Shown here: positions 48,201 through 59,500 of the stretch, piece after piece
How the letters are laid out: the number at the start of each line of letters is the position of its first letter
How positions within the stretch are numbered: position 1 is the stretch's first letter
From: Sabellastarte sp. h YS-2021
Taxonomy: Eukaryota > Annelida > Polychaeta > Sabellida > Sabellidae
Length of the DNA: 64,000 nt
NCBI GenBank assembly: GCA_964017235.1
Contig: OZ024936.1
Coordinates: 62,299,028 to 62,363,027, forward strand
Direction of reading: 5' to 3'
Made by a program: the position numbers and the translations under genes
Notes under the pieces: model-generated
What the model saw: the letters and a program-made list of their open reading frames with translations, nothing else
Told to the model about the DNA's origin: nothing
Database searches by the model: none

Positions 48201-51200
48201 TAATTACATGTCACCAGGGTAATATTTTATGAGTTACAAATGATAATTTTTGTACACTATGCCTCTTATGCACCTGACATTGTAGATTTTGTGTCTATTT
48301 AGTTATTATCCATGTCTGGTAATTCTGTGAATCTGGATGATTGAAATGAGATATAGACAGACAAATGTAAATGGCTTTCAGACCTGTCATTGGACCATAC
48401 ATCCTGATATTGGCCTCTTAAACATCTTAATATATTCTATAAATAGATAAATAATGTCAAATGTATAGCTTAAATAAACATTTCAGACAAAATCTCACTC
48501 ACCTAAAAATCTCAGTCCATCCAGACAGAATTTGGCTCGCTTTATCTGCAGTAAGAAGGCAAACACCTGGTTGTAGATGGCTATAGCCTTCTTATTGAGT
48601 ACCACATCCACTGGCCAGGGCACCTGTCATTTATATAACAAGTACAGTTGAACCTATTTAAGAAGAGGCCTTAATTTCACAGTATGTACCATTTTGGAAA
48701 TTTAAGACAGTTGAAAATATGATTAAGTCGGTGGCATATTTTTAGTGTTAATATCTTGCCAATTCAAAAGTATAAAATGTATTCGGATTCTGGGACACCA
48801 TAACAGTTATGTCCTAATATTGTCTAAATTGTAAAGACCTATTAACAAGAAGTAGTATTCATTTAAATAATGTGAAATTTTAAATTGGCAATAATTCCAT
48901 ACAAAATAATTTTCACATTCTGTCATAAATATTTAGCCATGACAGAAATTTTAAATTGGCAATAATTCCATACAAAATAATTTTCACATTCTGTGATAAA
49001 TATTTAGCCAGGACAGATTTGATTATTACAGAGCCCCTGTTACTGCATTGCAGAATATATATTATGTACTTAGTCATGCATACAAGATCTTCTCGTGGGG
49101 GGCTCGTGGTGTAGCGGTTAGAGTGCTCCCCTTCAACCTCCGAGGTCGCCGGTTCGAATCTCGGCCCGGGTGATTCATGTTGGAAAGTTGGTAGTTACTT
49201 GCCGATGCCCGGTGGTTTACAGTGGAGAATCTTGTCAAACTAGCATGCACTGGTTTCTCCTACCATAAACTACCTGTCGCAATATGACCCTTTCTGCTGA
49301 ATGCAACGTAACACAAAATGAAAAAATAAATGAAAGATCTTCTCGTTATCACAAGCAAATTATGTGCACGACATAATATTGTGATAACAAGATGATCTCA
49401 TTATTAAAAGATAATTATATTGTACACACAGATTTGCGAGCATGATAGGAACTCTGACTTGGGACATATTGTGTGATGTTCCAAACAGGACTCTGTAGGT
49501 TATGAGTTCTAACTAGAGGATCGCTCGCAAAAAAAAAAGATAATGTTTTTGCATAGCAAAAACAAAGCGTCCCGAAAAGGATATAAAGGTGAGTGCTAAA
49601 GTATTAAGAAAATGCTTCGTTTCTAGCCTTATACTGTTGTGGCAACCAAAGTCAGCGCAGTCTGCTCTATCTAGCACGGTTTTCAAGATATATGCATTTT
49701 TGTGTTTTGCAAAAAATAAAAAAATTAAAAATGTCCGCTATATTTGGCGAGACAAAAATATTTTGAAAATTGGCATGGCTACTCTGCAGAGATACCCAGC
49801 AGGTCAAAAATTTTGTTGAGTTCGCTCCATATAGCACGGTTTTCGAGATATAAGCATTTTTGTGTTTTGCAAAAACTTTGAAAATTCAAAATGGCCACCA
49901 TTTTTGGGGAGACAAAAATTTTTGTCAAGACCACTGCCGCGGTGTGTATCTCCTGCCGAGCATTAAAGCAGAAGAAATAGCTTTTCCGAGATATTCACAA
50001 TTTTTCATTTTCCTGTGTGAAAGCTCTTCCAAAAGTAGGTGAATGAGTATTTGATAAAAATTGGGTATCCGCAATACTTTTACAGATAATTCACATTTAC
50101 TCATTTTGAGTAGGTGAATAATTAGCTATGGGTCTGAAACTTCACCAAGTGAAAGCTCTCCCAAAAGTAGGTGAATGAGTTATTTGAGAAAAATTGGCTA
50201 TCTGCAATACTTTTAGAGATAATTCGCATTTACTCATTTTCAGTAGGTGAGTAATTAGCTATGGGTCTGAAACTTCACCAAGTGAAAGCTCTCCCAAAAG
50301 TAGGTGAATGAGTTATTTGAGAAAAATTGGCTATCTGCAATACTTTTAGAGATAATTCGCATTTACTCATTTTCAGTAGGTGAGTAATTAGCTATGGGTC
50401 TGAAACTTCACCAAGTGAAAGCTCTCCCAAAAGTAGGTGAATGAGTTATTTGAGAAAAATTGGCATTCGCATTTACTCATTTTGAGTAGGTGAGTAATTA
50501 TCTATGGGTCTGAAACTTCACAGAGTGAAAGCTCTCCCAAAAGTAGGTGAATGAGTTATTTGAGAAAAATTGGCTATCTGCAATACTTTTAGAGATAATT
50601 CGCATTTACTCATTTTGAGTAGGTGAGTAATTATCTATGGGTCTGAAACTTCACCAAGTGAAAGCTCTCCCAAAAGTAGGTGAATGAGTTATTTGAGAAA
50701 AATTGGCTATCTGCAATACTTTTAGAGATAATTCGCATTTACTCATTTTGAGTAGGTGAGTAATTAGCTATGGGTCTGAAACTTCACCAAGTGAAAGCTC
50801 TGCCAAAAGTAGGTGAATGAGTTATTTGAGAAAAATTGGCTATCTGCAATACTTTTACAGATAATTCGCATTTACTCATTTTGAGTAGGTGAGTAATTAG
50901 CTATGGGTCTGAAACTTCACAGAGTGAAAGCTCTCCCAAAAGTAGGTGAATGAGTTATTTGAGAAAAATTGGCTATCTGCAATACTTTTAGAGATAAATC
51001 ACATTTACTCATTTTGAGTAGGTGAGTAATTAGCTATGGGTCTGAAACTTCACCAAGTGAAAGCTCTCCCAAAAGTAGGTGAATGATTAATTTGACAAAA
51101 ATTGGCTATCTGCTATACTTTTAGAGATAATTCGCATTTACTCATTTTGAGTAGGTGAGTAATTAGCTATGGGTCTGAAACTTCACCAAGTGAAAGCTCT

Positions 51201-53468
51201 CCGAAAAGTAGGCGAATGAGTTATTTGAGAAAAATTGGCTATCTGCAATACTTTTAGAGATAATTCGCATTTACTCATTTTCAGTAGGTGAGTAATTAGC
51301 TATGGGTCTGAAACTTCACCAAGTGAAAGCTCTCCCAAAAGTAGGTGAATGAGTTATTTGAGAAAAATTGGCTATCTGCAATACTTTTAGAGATAATTCG
51401 CATTTACTCATTTCGAGTAGGTGAGTAATTAGCTATGGGTCTGAAACTTCACAGAGTGAAAGCTCTCCCAAAAGTAGGTGAATGAGTTATTTGAGAAAAA
51501 TTGGCTATCTGCAATACTTTTAGAGATAATTCGCATTTACTCATTTTGAGTAGGTGAGTAATTAGCTATGGGTCTGAAACTTCACCAAGTGAAAGCTCTC
51601 CCAAAAGTAGGTAAATGAGTTATTTGAGAAAAATTGGCTATCTGCAATACTTTTAGAGATAATTCGCATTTACTCATTTTCAGTAGGTGAGTAATTAGCT
51701 ATGGGTCTGAAACTTCACCATGTGAAAGCTCTGCCAAAAGTAGGTGAAGGAGTTATTTGAGAAAAATTGGCTATCTGCAATACTTTTAGAGATAATTCGC
51801 ATTTACTCATTTTGAGTAGGTGAGTAATTAGCTATGGGTCTGAAACTTCACAGAGTGAAAGCTCTCCCAAAAGTAGGTGAATGAGTTATTTGAGAAAAAT
51901 TGGCTATCTGCAATACTTTTAGAGATAAATCGCATTTACTCATTTTGAGTAGGTGAGTAATTAGCTATGGGTCTGAAACTTCACCAAGTGAAAGCTCTCC
52001 CAAAAGTAGGTGAATGATTAATTTGACAAAAATTGGCTATCTGCAATACTTTTAGAGATAATTCGCATTTACTCATTTTGAGTAGGTGAGTAATTAGCTA
52101 TGGGTCTGAAACTTCACCAAGTGAAAGCTCTCCCAAAAGTAGGTGAATGAGTTATTTGAGAAAAATTGGCTATCTGCAATACTTTTAGAGATAATTCGCA
52201 TTTACTCATTTTGAGTAGGTGAGTAATTAGCTATGGGTCTGAAACTTCACCAAGTGAAAGCTCTCCCAAAAGTAGGTGAATGAGTTATTTGAGAAAAATT
52301 GGCTATCTGTAATACTTTTAAGAGATAATTCGCATTTACTCATTTTGAGTAGGTGAGTAATCATCTACGGGTCTGAAACTTCACCATGTGAAAGCTCTCC
52401 CAAAAGTACACGAATGAGTTATTTGATAAAAATTGGGTATCCGCAATAGTTTTTGAGATAATTAGCATTTACTCATTTTGAGTAGGTGAGTAATTAGCTA
52501 CGGGTCTGAAACTTCACCAAGTGAAAGCTCTTCCAAAAGTAGGTGAATGAGTTATTTGAGAAAAATTGGCCATCTGCAATACTTTTAGAGGTAATTCGCA
52601 TTTACTCTTTTTGAGTAGGTGAGCAATTAGCTATGGGTCTGAAACTTCACCAAGTGACAGCTCTTTGGGATAGCTGCTCTGCAGAGATACCCTGAAGATA
52701 AAAAATTTTGTCGAAATCGCTCTATGTAGCACGGTTTTCGAAATATTAGCATTTTTGTGTTTTGCAATTTTTGCGCAAAAATTGGAAAATTTAATAGTAA
52801 ATTAAATTTTTATAAGTTAATACCTTACCTAGTGGACAGATGCATTTGTCCGGCGCCCTGCCGGTCACGCCAAACGTTAGAAAAAAACGTCCTGAGCTGG
52901 GCTCTGGCCGGGACCGGTAGTGTCCTGTTCACTCGCCAGGTGGCTGTACAGCCTACCTGTCGGTATACTGCGCATGCGTGCGCATGCGCTCTTCCTCTTT
53001 TTGTTGTCTACCTTATGACCCCTTGTTGGTTATGATAGCGGGGAAGGTAGGGTGGGACTCCCCCTGTCCACTAGGTAAGGTATTAACTTATAAAAATTTA
53101 ATTTACTATTAAATTTTCCATTTTATTGCGTTAATACAACTTACCTAGTGGACAGATGCAGAATGACTACCCAGTGGATGGAGGGTAGCCAAACAAGGGG
53201 AACCCATAAAGATAATAGCATAGCGGGTGTGTCCGGTACTGGTTAAATAAACCAACCTTAAAAGGACTAAACACCCTGGCCCCCCCCCTGATTTTTCCAC
53301 AGGAAAAACAGCCTGTGCACCAATTCGACCCAAATGTGCAGGGAGACTAATGAGGGCATGAACTAACAATTCATGAATGAGGAAGAAGAACAGGAGCAAG
53401 GAAATACCATCCTTGATAAGCTCCTGGGTCCACTTTGGATCATGGCTATCCAGTAGCAAAGGATAGTC

Positions 53469-53506
<38 letters not shown>

Positions 53507-56500
53507 CACTAAACCCAAAAACATGTGTACACTATATACAGTCAGCCATAAGACCACTACTGATGTTCGTGGATCTGCTGAGCCGCTACCACAGGACCTA
53601 GGTGGTACAACTCGGAATCTGCCCAGGCTAGGTCCTTCAGGTAGAATTGTGTAAAAGTGTTGTGTGCCTTCCAATGGCAAGCTGATAGGATCTGGTCCAA
53701 GGAAACCCCGCCCTGGAAAGCTTTGGAAGCGGCAAAAGCCCGTACATCATGAGCTCGGACTTGATGCATATTTTGAGCCTCATGATCAGAAAGTTGATAA
53801 CACAACAACACAGTTTGCTTGATCCAGGAAGAGATAGTAGCCGGAACAATATCCTTCTGAAAACTCTTCCGGAAAGATACAAACACCAGATCTTTGCCCG
53901 AACGCAAGTCCTTGGTTCTGTCTAAATAGTAACGCAAGGCCCTGACCGGGCAAAGAGACTTGTCCTCCTTGAGTGACCTGTCCAATGATGGAGCCAACGC
54001 GGGAATGACAACCGGAGCCACAGCAGAAGGTCCGTCCCGCGCTAGCTGATTCTTCGACAGAAAACTGGGAGAGGGATATAATGAGACCTGACTCCAGTTC
54101 TCCTGATGCCTGATGTTGCGGTATAACCATGCATGGATTTCGCTCCTCCTTTTGCCGGAACCCAAAGCCAAGAGGAAAACCGTCTTAAAGGTCAAATGTT
54201 TAAGCGAGGCCTTCCGCATGGGTTCGAAAGGAGCTTTGGTCAACTGGTGGAGCACTAATGAAAGATTCCACGCAGGGACTCCCCGCCTGCCTTTCGGCTT
54301 GTCTCTATGGAAACTGTCCAACAAGCGAGTTAGGCTTTCATCCTTGCCAAAATGAACCGGGTCGTTGCCCAACATATCGGCAATAGCTGTTCTATAGCCT
54401 TCTATAGTACTGGGTTGTAACTGTCTCTCCTTAAAGAGATACAACAAGAAATCGGCCACTTGTTTCAGAGAGGGCGCCCTGAAGTCCACCTGGCTGGATT
54501 CGCACCACTTAACAAAAATGGCCCACTTTGACTTATAGACCGCTCTGGTTGAACTTCTCTGAGGAGCCTCAATTCTTGCTGCCACCTCCTCAGAGAACCC
54601 TTGTCGCCTGATGGACGAGGCTCTAGGAGCCAAGCATGCAGATTCAGATGATTCAAGTTCCTGTGGAGAAGGCCGTTGAACGGTTGAGTCAATAGATCCC
54701 TCTCTAAGGGAAGACTGAAGGGAATTTGACTTGATAGAGTGATCAGGTCCCAAAACCAAGGCATGTTGGGCCAACCTGGAGCGATTAAGATCATTCTGTG
54801 AAATTCTTGATTCACCAATTTGGATGTGACCTGACTGAGCAGGGAGACTGGGGGAAAGGCGTACACGGTCAGGTTGACCCATGGAAGGCTGAGAGCATCC
54901 ACCGCCCAAGCTGTCGAATCTGGAACTGGAGAGACAAACTTGGGAAGCTTGTGATTGAATCTGGTGGCAAAAAGATCTATCTGTGGCTGGCCCCAGTTGG
55001 AACACAAGCGATTGAACACCTGTTGGGACAGGCACCACTCGGTCTGGATCACCTGATTGTGCCGGGACAGCTTGTCTGCTATGACATTCAGTCGACCCGG
55101 AATGTGCCTGGCTCTCAGAACTATTTCTCTGGGATGGCACCAGGAAAGGAGTCTCCAGAGGAGGGCACAAAGAGAGCCTGATTTCATACCCCCTTGTTTG
55201 TTGATATAGGCGACCACAGTTGTGTTGTCGGTCGCCACCAAGACAATCTGGTTCAGGCAGAGAGGTTCGAAACTCTTGAGGGCCAGAAAAACTGCCTTGA
55301 GTTCCAAGAAGTTGATATGAAGTCGACTTTCTACGTCTGACCAAACGCCTCTTGCCGTAGAGTCCCCTAAGTGAGCGCCCCAACCTTCGTTTGATGCGTC
55401 GGTAAACAGTTGAAGGGCGTGACTTAATGGATGTAAGGGTTGGCCCCTTAAAACATTTTCCTCGTCTAACCACCAATCGAGGTGAGGTTGCAGAGAGGGA
55501 GGTAGCGGAATGACTTTCTCTAGGACCTCGGGCACCCGCCAGTGTCTTTTTAGGTGCCACTGAATGGGACGCATGTGGAGACGACCTGACCTGACCTGTT
55601 TCTCGGTGGCTGTCAAGAGTCCTATCAAGGACATGAACTGCCTTACCGTGCACCTGTCCCGGGTCTTTAAAAACAACAGTTTCTGACGCAAGCTTGCCCA
55701 TCTTTCTTGAGTTGGTAAAACCCGACCCGTCAACAGGTCGAACCGGTAACCGACGAAGGTAAAGACCTGTTGAGGATTCAGTTCCGACTTTTTGAGGTTG
55801 ACTAGCCAGCCCAGTTCGTGGCAAAGTGACAAAAGAACCTGTGTGTGAAGGAGACCAATCTCCCTCGAAGGGGCTCTCAGTAACCAGTCGTCTAGGTACT
55901 GGTGGATTCTTATACCCCTGTTCTGAGCCATAAGTTTCACCTCCTTGACTATCTTGGTGAACTCTAGAGGGGCCGTGGCCAACCCGAAGGGAAGGGCAGT
56001 GAACTGGTACGCTCTTTTGTTGAGAAAGAATCTCATGTACTTCCTCGACCGGGGGTGAATAGGGATGTGAAAGTATGCGTCGCTGAAATCCAGCGAGGTC
56101 ACCCACTCCCCTTTCTGTAGCGAGGTCCGGATGGTTTCCGGAGTTTCCATCTTGAATGTGCCGGTTTTGAGGAACTTGTTCAACCGACTCAGATCTAAAA
56201 TAGGCCTCCACTTGTTTTCCGGTTTGGGTACTAAAAACAGCCGGTTGTAGAAGGCGAGAGAAGACCGGACCAAGACTGGTTCCACTACCAACTTTCCTTG
56301 GAGAGAGATCAGTGCCTCTTTGAGGAAACGGCTTTTTACCGGATTGGCATAACTGCTCTGAATGATTGGAACCCTGGTGAGAGGAGGTCTTAATCTGAAT
56401 GGCAGGCTGTAACCCTCCTTTAGAATGGACACTGCTCGAGGGTTTGCGCCTAACCTTTGCCAAACTTGCCAAAACTTTTGAAGACGGCCTCCTACAGGAC

Positions 56501-59500
56501 CATCGTGCACAACAGTGGGGACACCTTGAACATTTTGGACAAAAAGACATGGATCGACACAAGAAACACTGTTCACATGCTTTATTTTTCTCAACACTGG
56601 TACGGGACTTAGACCTTTCTTTTGCGGAAGCCCGGTGGTAGGTACAGAAGGAGCATGAGTTGCAACATGAAAGAACACATCCTGATTTACATGATCTACT
56701 TGCCTCATGGGAAAGTCTGGATTCTGAGATGTGCGGGGTCTTGAACCTGTCTGAACTGAAGCCAGTAATTGACCCGAACTTTTTGTTAACATGTCTTTTA
56801 ATGTCTCTTGAACACTGGAACCGGCCATTTCCGGTGGAACTTGACTTAACTTTGAACAAAGAACTGGTTTGTGACAAACTACCTTGACTAAGTTTAGAGT
56901 CTGTTTTCTGCCCAACCGATTTAATGTCTTGACTACAGAGGTTGGGTTGTAATGGTAACTGTCATTTTTGTTGTTTAAATCCACGGGAGCGAGAGAAACG
57001 GGGATTACTACTACGACCCCTTCCTCTTGATCTTCCCCTGCCCCGAGCAAACTGTCGCCATGGCTGATTCGGTTCAGCTGAAGCTGTATTCCTAGAATCC
57101 CGGCGATCATAGGGCTGGAACCTATTTGGGTTTCGCCAACCAGTGCGCTGCATAGCACCCGGACCGGGTCTTGGAGCAGCACTGGTGGTTTCAGACTTGG
57201 TAATATCCTGTTCTGCAATACATATCAGGTCATCAGGGAAGAGACCATAGTTGAACAATGGGGCATTCCTAAGTCGATTCCAGGTGTCAGACTTCACTCC
57301 AGACTTTACATGATCTAAATAAGAATCACGTCTAAGAAGCACAAGATTTGCCATGTTGACGAAAAGGCTATCAGCTAGGTGCTGCAATGAAGTTCCCATG
57401 GCAATGGAGACATTTTGATGGAAAGCTAGATAGTCTTTCAGGTCGTGAAGAGCCTCTGACACTTCTTTGGGGGCCTTCCCTTTATTGAAATTCGACTGAA
57501 GGCACACTAAGCTCCGATTCATCCGATCCTGCAGTTCACTAGCACATCTGTTAAAGCCTGTTGACAATGTAGCTGCCTTCCTTGGCATTCCGTTCCCATC
57601 GACGTAGATACTCTTGGGAAATAGGTCGTGAGACAGGACCAGAAGGCGGGTAGGAAGAGGCCTTGGTAATACGTGGAAATTGTGAATTAACTTTTGCCTC
57701 GGTGTTCCTCCAACTAAAAACAGACTTGCCAGGACGCGGAGTAGTGTCAGGTCTGAGGGTGTGCATCTGATACCAACGCGCTTGCGATTTTGGCATTTTA
57801 AGGAACTGATCCTTCTTCAACCCACTTGAGTCTTGACTTCTAGAGGGATAACCCTCAGCAACTGTAGTATTTAAGCGTTCAAGTTTTTGACATAACCAGT
57901 CGTCTGGTGGCATAGCCACAGACACACGAGCTGGTCTCCTGGGAACCTTCCCCTTCCAAGGGTTGTTGCTCTTGTCGGGCTCACTGAAATCAGCCTCAAA
58001 AACCGGGATATGATTCCATCCCATAAAGGATCTGACAGACCGGACCGTCTCACGGTAATTCATATCCTCTGTAACTTCTTGTTTCTCACCAGTATCCGAC
58101 AGTTCCCCTTCATCAGGTTCAGAAGCTGAGTAACGCTCACTTTCTTCCGGTTCATATGGCAGATCAGAACACACACTAGCCTGTGAATAATCTTCCGGAC
58201 CGGTTCTGTAACTAGCACTGGCCTGAGAGTAACAGGGAGCCGGACCGGTAACTGACAGTTCCTTTGTCGGTGGACCGGTTGACTGGCCAGCCGGATGAGA
58301 GACAGGTGCTTTGGCTGGTAGAACTTGAGAGCCGGTGTCGGTCATGTCTTCAGCGGGTGCCTGTGCTGAACTTGTAGGTAGTTGTTTTGAACCGACCGGA
58401 TGTAAGTCAGCTGTAAGTTCTTGCTTGTCGGTGGGTTTCCCAGAATGTTTACCGGAGTGTCGGTGGGACTTCTTGTGTTTGTGAGATTTTTTCTTGTCCG
58501 GTTTAACATCAGACCCGTTACCATCTACAGATTCTGCCGGATGCCACACCGGACCGGTGGGTCGGGCAGAAGAAGGGTCAATGAAAGGAGTATCTGATAG
58601 CACCTTTTGAGCAGAAATTGGTTTAACTGGCATAGAGGGAGCAGTGAAAATGTTACCTCTTGAGAGAAGAGCCTCAAATCTGGCAAACTGCTCAGACATC
58701 TTGTCAGATAATGCAACTAACTGACCCGAAGTGACATAAGAGGCGTCTGACGTAGAAGCAGAAGACGCGGCAGGTGCCTGCGTGGAAGGCTGCGCAGAGG
58801 GTTGAAAATCCGGTGCTGACTGCGCAGAAGGCTGCGCAGAAGAGTTCTCTGTCGGTGCGTCAGCAGACGACAAGTCTTCCACCGGAGAAAGAACTGTCAC
58901 CTCTTTGGGGGACACTAGCAATCCTGCTTTCCTTTCCTTTCTTATTCTATAAGATGGAGTAGACAAAGTTTCCTTTTGCGCATCGGAAAACTGGTCACAT
59001 AATGAGCAAGGTTTGTCCTTAACACACGGGTCCTCCCCCAACTTCTTTTCCCTACATCTTGCACAGCGTTCGTGAAGATCGAACGCAGCCATTATATGTC
59101 CGCAAGCGCCCCTGCGTTGCCCCTTAAAATCTCCAGGGGATGCCATGAATATTCAGTAACAATTTGATATGAAAATAATGTCACTTTAAAATGTCTATCC
59201 AACTCTAAAATGTAAAACGTCTCTTTGTAAATCTTTTGACAACTTTTTTAAAATGGCGCCAAACAAAAAGAGGAAGAGCGCATGCGCACGCATGCGCAGT
59301 ATACCGACAGGTAGGCTGTACAGCCACCTGGCGAGTGAACAGGACACTACCGGTCCCGGCCAGAGCCCAGCTCAGGACGTTTTTTTCTAACGTTTGGCGT
59401 GACCGGCAGGGCGCCGGACAAATGCATCTGTCCACTAGGTAAGTTGTATTAACGCAATAAAATGGAAAATTCAAAATGGCCGCCATTTTTGGCAAGACAA

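Larger units (their letters stand above)
52783..59471 (-). mobile_element. DIRS-type retroelement (copy D), young and whole-looking
   Basis: A 6.7-kb tyrosine-recombinase retroelement of the DIRS order on the minus strand, inserted inside a 169-bp-type unit. Inverted terminal repeats (about 52824-53003 and 59262-59443) read as identical where I compared them, so the insertion is very young. Parts in gene order: ORF1/gag-like (about 59146 to 56962), RT/RNase H (57218 to 54465), tyrosine recombinase (about 54650 to 53557) and internal complementary region (53065-53155). RT/RNase H and recombinase frames are open; the ORF1 region shows perhaps one break. The insertion point shares TGGAAAATT at both borders with no further duplication. 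The family is related to copies A and C but has different ends (CTTACCTAGTGGACAG). Confidence 0.95.

Noticed and set aside
49097-49200. Genuine tRNA gene (A and B boxes)
   Set aside because: The tRNA-like head lacks a full cloverleaf and continues into a SINE body with an A-rich tail and target-site duplication. The same applies at 2393.
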